64,000 bases of DNA from assembly GCA_035079385.1 (NCBI GenBank), contig JAVHKY010000029.1, forward strand, positions 10,106,001 to 10,170,000, written 5' to 3'. Every line of letters starts with the position of its first letter. The first letter of the stretch is position 1. Under the pieces are notes generated by a model. That model was not told the origin of the DNA, ran no database searches, and saw nothing but the letters and a program-made list of their open reading frames with translations. The DNA comes from Aspidiotus rigidus. Taxonomy: Eukaryota > Arthropoda > Insecta > Hemiptera > Diaspididae. Shown piece after piece: positions 12,051-23,299 of the stretch. The position numbers and the translations under genes were made by a program.

Positions 12051-12227
12051 TCTTATTTAGACTTGCATTTCATTTAGCGTATGATGAGCAATGATACGAC
12101 TTATCACCGTTTTTGATGTCGCAGGATTGAATGTGAACGAACGAATGAAAGAGTGAATGAATGAAAATACGATCAGTGTAATTCAAGAGGCCTTAGCGTT
12201 CTAGTGAGTGCCGTGTATTTTTGTAAA

Positions 12228-13577
12228 ATGTACAGCCAACGTGGTGAGCAGCTACGTGTCGTCGACGGGTACAAGTTTAGGTGGCACAAGAATTTGAAGA
12301 ACGAAGTGCAGCGATGGGTGTGTACGAATAAATCTTGCACTGCTTTCATCAAATTCTCAGCTGGTAGGCAATTGGACTCGAACTTGGACCATAACCATGC
12401 ACGCGATCCCTCCAATCGTCTACTCAGACAGCAGGTGGCTAATGCCTGTAAGAGAAAGGCTACTGAAAACCTTTTTGAAAGACCAAGTAAGATGATGCGC
12501 CGAGAAATATCTGCCGACGCACTGCAGGTGTTGACGAAGCAGGATCGCGCTCAGATTCGGAAGTCAATTCACACCGCTAGAGGAAAAGTAAGACCTCCAC
12601 TCCCCAAAACGCTGGAGGAACTTCACGTTGTTATCGAGCAGTACGATCTTAAGACAAAATTGAATGAGCACTTTCTCTTAGTAAATGACGATGTACAAAA
12701 CATCGTAATGTTTTCGACGCAGAAAAATTTGGATTTTTTAGTCACCTGCGATTTTCTACTAATGGATGGCACATTCTTTACGGCCCCATCTCTCTTTACT
12801 CAGTTGTTTATTGTACACGGCAAGAAAAGATACACTCATGTACCGCTCGTCTACTTCCTCCTCACTGGTAAGAAGACAAAATTGTATCGAGGAGCCCTGC
12901 AGAAATTGAAAGCATTTTTACCACCTTCTTACTCACCATCGTTAGTGTACGTTGATTTTGAAACCAGCATACATAAAGCTGTTCGAGAAGTGTGGCTTTC
13001 TACGACTATACTTGGTTGCCGTTTCCATCTCGGGCAGTCTTGGTTTAGAAAAATTCAAAGCCTCGGTCTTACACAGTTATATAAAAGTAAAAGTGCAGAA
13101 GGATCTTTTCTTCGGTCGTTTTTTGGTCTGTCTTTCATTTCCCCGGAGGAAATGGAAGATTTCTATATCGAAGATTTCATGTTGTACGAACCTACACCAA
13201 AGCACGCAAAAATACGTCAATTCGCCGAGTATGTGTATGATAATTATATCTCTTCTACGTCGCGCTTTCCTCCAACTTTGTGGGCAATGTATTCTGCTGA
13301 TATTGGTCGCACTACGAACGCGTGTGAGTCATTCAACGGCCGCGTGAATGGCATGTTCTATCACAGTCACCCAAATATCTTTCTTCTAGCCGAAGCACTA
13401 CTCGAAGTACAGGAAGAGTCATATTCTAAAATATTATCCGTAAGTAGTAGGAGACCGTACAAAGCCAGCGTTATTAAGGAGGAATTCATTCGAAATGCGA
13501 TGGACCAGTTGGAGCACGACGAGATTGATAAGAGGGAATTTGTGAAGATTCTATCCCGTAAATATTTACATAAATAA
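12228..13577 (+). CDS. FLYWCH-type MULE transposase (intact ORF)
   Basis: A single open frame; the first ATG gives about 449 aa (the frame is open from 12204 but starts there with GTG). An N-terminal FLYWCH-type zinc finger has Cys-Cys at WVCTNKSC and His-x-His at DHNHA. A MULE DDE-type core follows: LLMDGTFF (Asp), VYVDFETS (Asp), GCRFHLGQ (Cys/His), and NACESFNGR, where the Glu is the likely third acidic residue. The C-terminal ~80 residues recur in two broken copies at 19284-19512 and 51795-52131. FLYWCH-MULE proteins bind element ends and catalyse cut-and-paste transposition in the nucleus. The frame shows no break, so the copy is recent or retained; whether it is an active transposase or domesticated is undecided. 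No intron evident. Confidence 0.9.
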   Translation: MYSQRGEQLRVVDGYKFRWHKNLKNEVQRWVCTNKSCTAFIKFSAGRQLDSNLDHNHARDPSNRLLRQQVANACKRKATENLFERPSKMMRREISADALQVLTKQDRAQIRKSIHTARGKVRPPLPKTLEELHVVIEQYDLKTKLNEHFLLVNDDVQNIVMFSTQKNLDFLVTCDFLLMDGTFFTAPSLFTQLFIVHGKKRYTHVPLVYFLLTGKKTKLYRGALQKLKAFLPPSYSPSLVYVDFETSIHKAVREVWLSTTILGCRFHLGQSWFRKIQSLGLTQLYKSKSAEGSFLRSFFGLSFISPEEMEDFYIEDFMLYEPTPKHAKIRQFAEYVYDNYISSTSRFPPTLWAMYSADIGRTTNACESFNGRVNGMFYHSHPNIFLLAEALLEVQEESYSKILSVSSRRPYKASVIKEEFIRNAMDQLEHDEIDKREFVKILSRKYLHK

Positions 13578-13750
13578 TAGTAGTAGTACTCGTCCGGTTT
13601 TTTATATTCGTAATTTTAGTTTCATAATGTGTATTTCTACTATAAAGAGCTTCATAATATTTAGGAATGTATTTATTTATCTCGTTCGTGTCGCTAATTT
13701 TCTTTCATTCATTGTTTTCAAAATGAGCTAAACGACTCCGTAACTCAGCT

Positions 13751-14030
13751 TCAGTATTTACTGCTGAACTTGGTGCTATCCTCTATTGCCTTTCGCAACT
13801 AACACAACGACCACCACGACACAATTACATCTTACTAACTGATTCTCTTTCATCTCTTTCAACAATTCAAGACACCCACTCAACAAACCCTCTAACTCAA
13901 CGCATCCACCTTATTCTTGAAACTCTTGCTTCCATCGAATCATCAATAACTTTCATCATTCTGGATCCCTGGCCACATTGGTCTTCCTGGACACGACGGC
14001 CACTATTTGCTCTTTTTCGGTCGTATCCCT
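13751..14030 (+). pseudogene. LINE RNase H domain fragment
   Basis: In one frame 13751-13965 reads SVFTAELGAILYCLSQL, then LLTDSLSSLSTI: the E and D motifs of the RNase H domain carried by I/R1/Jockey-like LINEs. A frameshift near 13955 moves to another frame that gives WIPGHIGLPG, the usual 'W(V/I)PGH(V/I)G' motif. The end coincides with the start of the stem-loop segment at ~14040. Dead fragment. The RT-thumb piece at 57440 may be from a related element. Confidence 0.75.
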
Positions 14031-14039
14031 GTGCTTGTT

Positions 14040-14300
14040 GAGAACCATTTTGAACAAATGAAAAAAAATAATAATTTACGGAATCTCCAACAAAAATATG
14101 ATTATCGATATACTTCCGTTTATCGATAACCATCTGGTGATTTTTCTCTCTTGTTTTTCGGTATATATACATGCAATTTCGGATGCGAATTTTATCTACG
14201 AGTAGGAGAGAACCACAAATGTAAAATTAAAGCCTCCCATAATTACGATTAAGGGTAGCCAGAAGTACCCAATCCAGTTCAAAATGACCACAGATGATTT
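14040..14300. repeat. Stem-loop segment, copy A
   Basis: Homologous to about 22800-23060 and 29440-29700. Shared landmarks are AATTTACGGAATC, a hairpin, TATATATAC, TTTTATCTACGAGTA and GAGAACCACAAATG. The hairpin here pairs TTATCGATA (14102-14110) with TATCGATAA (14121-14129) across a 10-nt loop; after one mismatch three more pairs can form. Not coding in any frame I can follow. Confidence 0.65.
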
Positions 14301-14990
14301 GCTGCACTGGCCAACTTAAGATGTGAGCAAGTGGCCATGATATACGTGATACAGATCTCATACAACGACGATTTAAAGCCATTCAGCTGGCACTCTTGAT
14401 TTACATCTACGCATGATAAGACTTCAATTATTGAAAATAGGACTCAAATCCTCATACACAAGTATATTCAAGCTCCAGAAAATCTGATGATCTTCAATAC
14501 AGCTCACTTTGGTGTCTGGTCAATCCTGGTACACAGTGCAGTGTGGTGCTTGAGAGCGGGTAAAATGGACAACCATATTAATTGTAAAATGAATTCACCA
14601 CCCTTTAGGTTAATATCGGAAAACAAGATGGATGCCCGGCAGACCTGGGCTTTCATCCCGTAATGAAGCCGTCAGCTGTCAGTAAGTTTTCAAACAAAAT
14701 GGATGCGTATTTCACCTGCTCTCGACCTCTGTATTACACAGTAGATAAATAATTCATCTCGAGTTCACCATTTTCTTCGCTCATTTAGAGTCATCGAGCA
14801 CCATGAGAAATAATTCACAGATGCCTCAGTCGATTGTTTCTTCATCTCATTCAGATCGCACACACTCTCTCATCAATCAAAATAGAGAATTAACGTTACA
14901 TACGAACCCACAGTAAGTAAAAGTTCCAAATATAAACCGTTATTCATTGAAAAATCAAATGACATTAAATTTATTGTACGCAGAACGATG
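14300..14990. other. Non-coding stretch
   Basis: AT-rich sequence with no frame longer than a few dozen codons and no recognised repeat. Confidence 0.4.
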
Positions 14991-17460
14991 GACTTTCGAC
15001 AGAGTTGAAAACATCAGGTAATTCTAAGTTCATTGTAAACATATTTTTGATATTTTAGGGAGTCTAGTGCGCGGTTGTGTACTTGGGTCAACAGAGCATG
15101 CGGTGTATTTCGGAAGATTTCCTTCTAACTGGTCTCTGATTCTGTAGCCGAAATTTTCGATCGCCGCAAATTCCATCACAAAGGTATATGATTTTACCTT
15201 CTAATCAAGCATAATAGACTGATTTTCAATTACAGCTACAAATATAACATGCCGACAATAATGGCTGTCACACCCGGAGGACGATACACAAATACGACAG
15301 GAACTTGAGCAATGTAAATCTAGCGACAATTTTATTTGGAGAAATTAAGAAATAGCTTTCAAATACCCGGTGGATCATTTGGCTTCAGTAGCTCAGCAAC
15401 TCCCCAGGAATAAAATGGTAACGGAGTAACTATATACGTTCGACCTCGGATTAAACTCGTTGAGACGTCGCTCTTTTCCAAGGGAGTCTTCGAGTTTCTC
15501 AATAGTCACACTATATAGTTCATCAAAAGCAAATAATAATTCCGACTACAATTTAGAATTACCTACAAGGCTTCAACAACGATGAATGCTCAATTTTATT
15601 CTATGTAATATTGGATATCTGCCGTTCATAATTTTGAATATTTTTTCCATCATGTCTAGAGAGTCCTTTGGTGAAAAATGGAAAGTCCAGAAACCCGACT
15701 TCAACACGGAAGTTCTTCAAGGATGTTGAAAGTTGGAGGAGAATCATCGGTGAAATCACCTATGAAGACGTGTATTATCGATCAGCGTTGCACTAAATTT
15801 GCTGAGAAAGACCGACGGATCGGAAACCGTAAGTAGAAAATGATAAGTACGAGTGCGTCGTTAGATCAATGGAAACTATTCTAATTTATGAAAAAATTTC
15901 ATTGTATGCTGATCATAATACAAATTCGAAGCGCCATTTTCAAAGAAGTTCATACAAAAAACTCAGATCGCTCAAATCAATCGAGTCTGGAACGGTTAAC
16001 GCCTCTACTTTTCTTCAAATATAGAAATTGAGATTGACTACGTCTTATGTTCAACCATAGGATAATCGTATATTGAAGCAAAACTTGAGAAAGCTTTCCT
16101 AGCTCGTCAGACGGAGCTGGTATTTTTGACCTCTAAGGTACCTAGTTTAAAATTTAAATTACCCATTGCTTTAAAAATTATGAATTCTTAATCAACTCTC
16201 TAAATTAGATACGTTCATTTCATTATTTCTATTATTTTTACTAGCGAGACAAAGACTGGAAGCTTGCCAAAAATCGTTCACAAAGGTAATGTTGAAGGAA
16301 ACTTCCGGAAAAATCGACTTCAAAAACGTATAATATTATCGAATACGGTCGCGCGGGACCAGCAAAGAAAGACAATGACTCTTAACTGATGATACCTCAG
16401 ATTTCTGGGGGAGAAATACTATAGAAGTAAGAAATTGGTATTACGAGTAGATTATTCAATCAATGAAACATTTCCTGATGTTTGAGGAAATTCTCATTTT
16501 AGACGATTACAAGACAAGTCAAAAGAAATTCATAATGAAGAATTCGAGAACATCAACTACTGGGGATCAGAAACGCCTAATGTAAGCAAAAAGGACTCGG
16601 CCTTGGCTTCTCTTCAAATTGGACTAACATTCAACGACGTTGTAATTTCCATAATTTCCATTTTCAGGTAGTTCTGGCTGCGTTGAGTGACGCCCTTCAG
16701 ACACGATAAATGCTTTTAGATTTAGACGTACCGAGGAAAACGAGGGCATGGGCCAAGGGAAAAAAACTATAAGAGATGCATAGAAAGGAAACGAGAATGA
16801 TTTTCAAAGAAAATGGTAATTTAAAATCTATTAAATTTGATAGAGGATAGTACTAGGGGCAACAATGTCTAGGAATGAATGCTCAGAGTGGAAATTCAAA
16901 GGATGTTTGAAAAATTTAGTATATTTACTTTGGAAACAGCCATAATTTTAAAATCGTCGACTCCAAGATAATTCCCAACAGATTGTACCTTAAAAATTAG
17001 CACTACTCGATGTTTCCAAGACAAATATTACATCCATAACTTTTTGGATGGGGTACCAATTATCTAACGATATCCATTCGAATTGATGAAGAACAAAAAA
17101 GGGAATGAAAATTAAATGGCAGTCAACTACATTGTGTTTTTATTTCTTTGTGGGACTGAGCCGACGTTCAGGTGCGAGTAAGTTGCGATTCAGCCGTAGA
17201 CTCGCAGAATATGGCTACATATACATACAACTGATGTTCAACTTTTAGACCTATGATGATATCAATCAAGATTTGTTGTCTTTATATATCTATATTTTGA
17301 CAGATGTACGTTGAATGGGCCAGTGAATTCAGCTAAGGAGCGATTTTATACAAATCCTTTGACAAAGCCGATAGTGTAAAGAACTCCTGGTGTGATTATT
17401 TCCAACGGGTCAGCCACGGCACAACAACGCGCCGTGATCTTCCTTGAGAGTGCCACGAGA
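14990..17460. repeat. Ancient duplicated block A with exon-like tandem units
   Basis: Resembles 23690-25750. Inside it a ~500-bp unit recurs, starting near 15837 and 16400. Each begins with a GTAAGTA-like donor, then ATCAATGAAAC..., then an acceptor-like TTCATTTTAG or GCTGATCATAATACAAATTC, and ends near a second donor. Translated exon-like parts carry stops and frameshifts. The best match between blocks is 16405-16600 against 24716-24900. It looks like a decayed multi-exon gene or gene family; no domain recognised. Confidence 0.6.
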
Positions 17461-17499
17461 ATCCAAAATGATGAATTTATTCGGTGAGTTTATTATGAA

Positions 17500-17966
17500 C
17501 AGAGCCCGGATTCCTCGGCACTTGTCGAATCATTTTGCTGAGGGCGGGAAGCTTGAAAATTAGATAGAACTTCATTTTATAAGAAATGGGACCTGTAAAA
17601 CGAATTCATCTTGCCAAAAAAGTCCGAAAATGACCATTTTTGTTAAATATCGTACAAAATTATAAAATTTAGCAATTGTGGTGAAAATTGGACTTTTTTT
17701 TTGAAAATATTATATTTAGTGCAAAGTTAAAAAATTAAAAATTTTGAGTGAAAGATTGCTAGGATTTTTTATCGATGAGTTTAAACACCAGAATTCGTTT
17801 ATTTTGGTCAAAATCACGTAATTTTGACTGTAAATTGAATAATTCTGAGTATGAATTTGTAAAAGCACCAAAAACGAAAGTTTTTCCATTTTTTTCTTTT
17901 AATGGCGCAAATGCAACATTAAGTGCCAAAAATTTTCATTTTTAGTGCCGAAAAATCCGGGCTCCG
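17500..17966. mobile_element. Non-autonomous hAT element, 8-bp TSD
   Basis: The ends are CAGAGCCCGGATTCCTCGGCA and the reverse complement of TGCCGAAAAATCCGGGCTCCG. The flanking 8-bp duplication ATTATGAA occurs at 17492-17499 and 17967-17974. GCCGA/GTGCCAAAAA motifs repeat inside both ends, as in the elements at 27221 and 31134. No transposase remains. It interrupts the ancient duplicated block A. Confidence 0.85.
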
Positions 17967-18480
17967 ATTATGAATAATTCATTTATAGAATTATATGTAT
18001 AAAATTCCAGGCCAAAATTTCTCATTGTAATCTTTTTAATACGTATTCTGCGTATTTTTTTCTCAATTTTTTAAAATTTCGCATACATATTTTGAATTAG
18101 GTGCGTCGTGAATAATTTTTTGGGGTATGAATTGAGCTGCATACTTTACAAGGTTTAGAAAACACTGTCCCAGCGTGTCTTTCGTTCTTTTGAAGGAAAA
18201 ATATTGCTTTGCATCTCCTGATATTTCGACAAGGCTTTTATAGCTTAATCCTTTCTCCAATTTTATTACACTTATTGTTTTGTGTTTTAGACGGAAAGCC
18301 ACTCATGATATATGGTGCAAAAATTCTGGAGAAGTGTGGGTCAATCACGGTCGCATTCAGCAAGAAAAAAGATGACCGTTGCCAAGCTTTAGTAAACCTT
18401 ACTCGTTTTGCAGTTGACTAACGATCTCTGGGTACGAACTATGGATGGAGTCGTGACTCAAGTTAATAGCAAAAGCAAGA
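17967..18480. repeat. Duplicated block A, continuation
   Basis: After the hAT element, 18287-18470 resembles 26448-26680. Both have TTGTGTTTTAG followed by a GATGGAAAGCC/GATGGGATGCC start, a CTTTAGTAAA landmark, and a run to ATGGAGTCG. The TTTTAG looks like a splice acceptor. Frames are broken between copies. No domain recognised. Confidence 0.5.
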
Positions 18481-18639
18481 GCGTGTAATTCATTCAAAAT
18501 AAAAGAGTATTTTCAGTTTTCATTACAGATACCGACCGGATGAAGTTTTATATATGTTTTTTTGTTGAGCTGTAATATTCATAGGACTAAGTTCTGTAGA
18601 TCCTTCAAAAGAAAAGAAAAGGTTACATCCGAATTGCGG

Positions 18640-18770
18640 CTTAATATGACGTCCCGATTACGGCCGCGGGAAAAAATTATACATCCCGATTGCGACCGCA
18701 GATAAGATAATTTCCGTCAATCATTCTCACATCATACTAGTTTCGTTTCGTGGGAGGTTGTTTAAAATTC
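18640..18770. repeat. Subterminal repeats left of MULE copy 2
   Basis: Two or three copies of a TCCCGATTRCGRCCGC motif (about 18649-18700) precede the FLYWCH fragment. They resemble, in reverse complement, the GGGACGCAATTTGGTCG motifs on the other side of the same element (19550, 19583). Probably part of the MULE terminal repeat region. Confidence 0.5.
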
Positions 18771-19512
18771 TCAGTGAACGTGGTGTGGGCTTGAAAGTGA
18801 TTGACGGGTATAAGTTTCGATTTCAGAAGTTCCTCGCGAATGAGGTTCACAGATGGGTTTGTACTCGAAAAACTTGTACTGCATATGTTAATATAACTGA
18901 TGAAAAGGCTTTATTACCACATTGATTTTTATAATACAGTACGAAAAACGCTACGTTTCGCTACCTCCCAGGTAGCTTTTTCAAGCGTGATTGCGAGTGA
19001 ACTGAGATGATTCATGATTATACATGAGCTTCACTTTCTTTACTTTCTTCATCTCGTTCCTCACTCGTTTTATTTTGCTGTCTCAGTTCACTCGCAATCA
19101 CGCTGGAAAAAGCTACCCTGGGAGGTAGCGAAACGTAGCGTTTACCACGTATAAAAATAAACTCTTTCTGCATATGTTAAGCACGCATATAATCACACAA
19201 TCTAGCCGAGCTCATTGCCCTGAAGGCAGGCTGCTAGTAGCTCGTTAATTAAAATAAAAAAAAAAAAAAAGGAAAAAAAAAAAGGTTGAAGCAGGTCACA
19301 CCATCTATTCGGTTCTGCAACACAGTCACCCCCGTATTCCGGAGAAAAGGTTGTTACAAAACGTATTCTCCAACGAAAGTATAACCGAATTCATTCGTCA
19401 CACTATGAACGACTTCGAGCTTGGTACTATTGACAAATTTACCTACGTTGAACATTTATCGCGTAAATTTTTACCTAAGAAATTGGCAATTATGTTGATG
19501 CATAAGAAGTAA
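18770..19512 (+). pseudogene. FLYWCH-MULE transposase pseudogene, copy 2
   Basis: 18770-18890 reads as the FLYWCH finger (KVIDGYKFRFQ, RWVCTRKTCTAYV), close to the intact ORF at 12228. The frame is cut by a 276-bp hairpin element with 13-bp target duplications, and resumes KHAYNHT at 19178. The whole DDE core is missing; an A-rich stretch (19250-19283) lies at the junction. From 19284 a clean frame carries the C-terminal domain (FIRHTMNDFELGTIDKFTY) to a stop at 19510-19512. Broken by internal deletion and by insertion, so inactive. Confidence 0.85.
18892..19167. mobile_element. Hairpin retroelement with 13-bp TSD
   Basis: The insertion sits in the FLYWCH domain of the MULE pseudogene and is flanked by CTGCATATGTTAA at 18879-18891 and 19168-19180. 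Its arms are imperfect inverted repeats carrying GCTACC...GGTAGCGAAACGTAGCG, a short stem followed by GAAACGTAG, in both orientations. A partial second copy lies at 21722-21815. The 13-bp duplication rules out hAT or Tc1-type cutting; variable-length TSDs and inverted LTR-like arms are known for Penelope-like elements, which is my inference for this family. Confidence 0.75.
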
Positions 19513-19549
19513 TGTAATCGGTCGCAATATACTATAGTCTTAATTTTGT

Positions 19550-19600
19550 GGGACGCAATTTGGTCGTCTTTTTTACTTCTACGGGACACAATTTGGTCGC
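19550..19600. repeat. Subterminal repeats right of MULE copy 2
   Basis: Two copies of GGGACRCAATTTGGTCG at 19550-19566 and 19583-19599, immediately after the MULE pseudogene. They resemble the GGGACTCAACTCGG repeats after MULE copy 3. Confidence 0.6.
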
Positions 19601-19631
19601 AATTTGGATGAAAATTATAGTTTGGGCCGCA

Positions 19632-20324
19632 CTGCCGTACAATGTTGAATTGACGAATATGCAAAAACAACGATCGCCGAGATAAGGTCTTCCACGAAAT
19701 TTGTTACACGTGTGTTAGTAATGAAGCTCCGTTATCCCCACCTTTACTATCACAATCTACGTCAATTTTTCTTGACGTATATGCATCGTAATGTGGCGTA
19801 TCTCAGAATCGAGAACTTGTTGAAGGAAATTGTTACTAAAATCCAAAACAATTTTTTCGTGCAAGGAAATTTCATTATTCAAAATTATTTTATTTTTGGC
19901 TCTGCCCGCACATATTACAAATTATAAGCTTTACGTTTCGGCTGACCCGCAGCCTTCATCAGAAGCTAAAAAGAGAGAAAAAACTTGCCATTGTTGAAAT
20001 AAGTAAAATCCTTGCACGAAAAAATTGCTTTGGATTTTACTTATTTCAACAATGGCAAGTTTTTTCTCTCTTTTTAGCTTCTGATGAAGGCTGCGGGTCA
20101 GCCGAAACGTAAAGCTTATAATTTGTAATATGTGCGGGCAGAGCCAAAAATAAAATAATTTTGAATAAAGAAATTATTACTATTAATGAATTCTCAATTG
20201 AAAACTGAAATTAGAGAACAAATATGGAGATCCGATTTTCTTCCGAACACATTTCTTAACTCGTTTTAATACTTTTCCATAATCGTTGTGTTTGCATATA
20301 CGTCAATTTAGCTTTGTACGACAG
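19632..20324. mobile_element. TIR element T1 (same family as 43883-44969)
   Basis: The left end CTGCCGTACAATGTTGAATTG continues to about 19674 (GCAAAAACAACGAT) and is matched in reverse by 20280-20324 (ATCGTTGTGTTTGCATATAC, then TTTGTACGACAG). A hairpin element is nested at about 19838-20170. No transposase is seen, so it is a non-autonomous element of unknown superfamily. Confidence 0.65.
19875..20168. mobile_element. Hairpin retroelement with CTGATGA/GAAAC core, 137-bp arms
   Basis: Bases 19875-20011 and 20032-20168 are reverse complements over 137 bp with a 20-bp loop. The right arm holds CTGATGA (20081-20087), a GGCTG/CAGCC stem and GAAACGT (20104-20110): the two conserved strands of a hammerhead-ribozyme-like core. 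The flanking GAAATTGTTACTA (near 19828) and GAAATTATTACTA (20171) look like a 13-bp target duplication with one mismatch. A piece of the loop (CCTTGCACGAAAAAATTG) recurs outside the left arm in reverse, at 19841-19866. Confidence 0.75.
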
Positions 20325-20559
20325 CGCAATTTAGCGGCACCGAAAGGAAAAAAGAGAAGTGTACCGTGTACGTACTCTTAACAAATGAAGGCTCAATAAA
20401 GAGTAATTGTTCTTTCTAGTCAATAATTCTTCTCAATTTATACTCGTAATAATATTGAATGTGAAATAAAATGCATATTTTCAAGTTAGGCTGAGAAATA
20501 ATAACTTGAAAGGAAAGTTTTTTGACGGCACTTACCAATACTGAGAATAAAAAATTCAT

Positions 20560-21020
20560 TTTTCATTTTAGGTTTTCCTCAGCGAGAAAAAGTATTCGAA
20601 TACGACGAAGCAAAGTGTTCGAAATGATTTATGCAAAGCTGCACTATCCGCAGATCCTAGATTCGTCAATACCTCTCAAGAAAAAACGGAGAATGACAAG
20701 ACGTTGTACCACCTTGCCATCTTCTTCAAGACAACCCGTACAAGCCTGATATTTTAGCTGAGAATGACTCAAATTCGATCTATGAGATGTTCGAACTCGT
20801 GAAAATTCGAAGCTTAACTTAGTGTGATACTATTATTTGTCCTATTTCTAAGTAATTCGTCTCAATTTATAGTCCTAATATTTAAAACAAAATGAAATAT
20901 AACATTTTTTCAGATCAAGCTGAACCGCAATACGGCACTCATTGAGACTGAGAATGAAATTTAGAAAACTTTGAATGATGACGATGTAATTTCAAATTCT
21001 GATCCTCCTAGTTAGATGGA
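20560..21020. repeat. Duplicated block A, terminal part
   Basis: Resembles 26760-27160. Shared landmarks are GACGAAGCAAAGTGTTCGA, AACTCGTGAAAA, TTTTTCAGATCAAGCTGAAC and GATGACGATGTAAT. The TTTTTCAG looks like an acceptor. One frame reads AENDSNSIYEMFELVKIRS, but stops break the rest. Origin as a coding exon is plausible; no family recognised. Confidence 0.5.
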
Positions 21021-21061
21021 AAGATTTTTTTCCGTGGTAGGTGAAAGACTAATTGAAAGAA

Positions 21062-21222
21062 ATTTTTGGCTTGTACTACCACACAAAATACTCGTATATT
21101 GTCTTAATACAGAAAGCTCGACGTTCCGCAGTGCCCAGACTGCATTTTCAAGAGCAAAAAAACGTCGATCTTTCTGTATTAGAACAATATACGAGTATTT
21201 AGTGTGGCAGTAGAGCCAAAAA
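21062..21222. mobile_element. Hairpin element, ~63-bp arms
   Basis: 21062-21125 pairs with 21161-21222 (ATTTTTGGCT...CGACGTT against AACGTCG...AGCCAAAAAT) with a few indels. The spacer is 35 bp. The outer GGCT...AGCC ends and the central AACGTCG match the plan of the other hairpin elements, although the GAAAC core has decayed. Confidence 0.6.
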
Positions 21223-21721
21223 TTCCTCCTATTCGAAATTCAGAATGATGAAATTGAAAAAGTAAAGATGGATCAGCCTTCCTATTTCTCAACCCGTTCA
21301 TTTTATTTTCTAATCGTTTTCTATACAGTCAATATTAACGAAAATATTCTTTTGGAATTAATAAATTTTTCTCCTCAAGGAGAAGACTCCAATGAAATGA
21401 GTGACCTAGTACAAAGAAATTATATAATTGGTCATCGATATCGCTACGCGTGTTGAAATGATGAAGTAACATAATTAAGGCTTTACAGTTTTTTAGTCCG
21501 CACTGGGTGAGATGTTACTAAAATATAGCCGACTTGGTGAGTTATAAAATTGATGGTAAGGACTTCGTGAATTGTCGAAGCACCCTTGCCTCGTTGAGCT
21601 CTTTGTGAAAAGATCGAATCCTCCGCGGTTGGACTTGATATTTTGCTGCCGAGTAAATGGGCCGCATAAATTCTGCATGCCGAGAAGACTGTCGGTAAAT
21701 TCTACTAGCCAAAAAATTAAA

Positions 21722-21815
21722 ACTAGGCTACCCTGGGAGGTAGCGAAACGTAGCGTTTTTCGTACTATATTATAAAAATCAATGTGGTAATAAAGCCTTT
21801 TCATCAGTTATATGA
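21722..21815. mobile_element. Partial copy of the 18892 hairpin element
   Basis: Nearly identical, in reverse complement, to 18891-18975: a GCTACC/GGTAGC stem, GAAACGTAGCG, TTATAAAAATCAATGTGG, then GCCTTTTCATCAGTTATAT. Only one arm is present, so this is a truncated insertion. Confidence 0.75.
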
Positions 21816-22520
21816 ATACATCTACGTTCCTCACACCAACTACGAAGTTCAGTAGCAGAGACTATAGGAGGACCATAGCTTCGCTGGTGAACAATAACTT
21901 AAGACTTAGGAGGCTCCTTCAGTTTTCTTTGTGGGATCAACTTCAAGACAGTATTTGGTTTATTATGGCCTTCTTCAAATTTCTCCTCAATGAATCGTTT
22001 CAGTTCTACTGACATGCCTCTACTTGGCTCATCAACATGGTTTTCATGTTCGCCACTTATCGCTCCAAACCAAAATCAGGAATTTCCATACAAGATGCTA
22101 GTGACGATGATTTTTTCTCGGGAGGAAGATGATAGTTAGTGTGCATAATTTGTGAAATACTGTGCAGTATGTTAGTGTGTGTTTCACACCAAATATTGCT
22201 TCTAAGTCCTTCATAAATGTTTGGTTGCCTAGTGCTCAAATGTACTTCTCTAGTGTGCTAAGTATTTGTTCCCATATACTATTTCAATATGATATTATCA
22301 TTCGAAGAATTTTTGACGGTCCACGATTGCGTCCTTAATTTCGCTCGTTCATATTCTAATCGCAAATTAAACTTTCCTCCAAGCAAGATAGACCAAAAGT
22401 TTCAAGAAATGAACCCGTAGAAAAATTATTATTTCACTGCTGAATAAAGTCAACTCGGTCGAGTACAATAGAGGTATCAGAAGGTTGAAGCCAATCTTTA
22501 GATACTTTGTCTGCATTACA
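21816..22520. repeat. Duplicated sequence upstream of stem-loop copy B
   Basis: No open frame of note. From about 22320 it begins to resemble 29030 onward (TGCGTCCTTAATTTCG against TGTGTCCTCAATTTCG). The two long-copy blocks therefore share this flank. Confidence 0.45.
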
Positions 22521-23110
22521 CGTGTCAGGGCTATAAAGCACTCAGTAAATTCGAATAGATACACAAACTTCAAATCTCGATATTTTATTCTACACGAATT
22601 TCCCCGATTAAAATGAGGACTTGCAATCAAAAAAAATTAGACAGTATCTCGCATTTACGTTTGTTAGCGCACATCCATGGAGCAGCAATATATACTGAAT
22701 AATTAAGTAAATTTGTTGACCGGTTGTAAACTTTATAATATCTATCGATTTTGTTGTTTTGAAACTGAAGAACGGAAAAATCCTTAGAACTCGTAACAAG
22801 TTTTTCTATCGGTTACGGCCACTTGGGAAGGAATCAAAAAGAAAAGAAGAAAAATTATTTACAGAAGCAAGAAAAATACTTCTATTGGTAATATGCTTAC
22901 CAATAGAAGTATTAGTACTCGAGGTAAATCATATCTTGTATATATACTTGCGAAGGTGAGTTCGGATTTTTATCTGCGAGTATAGAAGAACCACGATATC
23001 AAATCATACCTCCTGATAACAAAAATTGAGAAGAGACAAATGATGTGGCCAGTCCTGTCAGAAATGAAAATAAATGATAAATAATTTTTTGAACCAAAGT
23101 AGGAAGTTGC
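22520..23110. repeat. Stem-loop segment, copy B
   Basis: Homologous to 29150-29720 almost throughout (TTAGCGCACATC, TTTTGTTGTTTTG, CAAGTTTTTCTA, TCAAATCATACCTCCTGATAA). It contains a perfect 17-bp stem: AATACTTCTATTGGTAA (22875-22891) and its exact complement (22897-22913), with a 5-nt loop TATGC. No sustained coding frame. Confidence 0.75.
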
Positions 23111-23299
23111 AAAGCTGCGAACTGCAATCATACAACAGAGTTTGTGGTTTACAGCCATGCAGCCTGTATTCACCATTTGCCTTACTGCCCATATAGGTAT
23201 GGAACAATTGTCGTCCAGAAAAGAAATCTGAAATATTTGTCTAAGAATGGACGCGTTTCCTATAGACAAATTTATGTACACCACGACTACGTTGACATT

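Noticed and set aside
18891..18910. CTGATGA at the edge of the 18892 hairpin element
   Set aside because: It is not followed by a stem plus GAAA, so it is not counted as a hammerhead core.
22759..22959. Open frames over the stem-loop copies (for example 22759-22959, 29338-29706)
   Set aside because: Frames are not shared between the homologous copies, so coding is unlikely.
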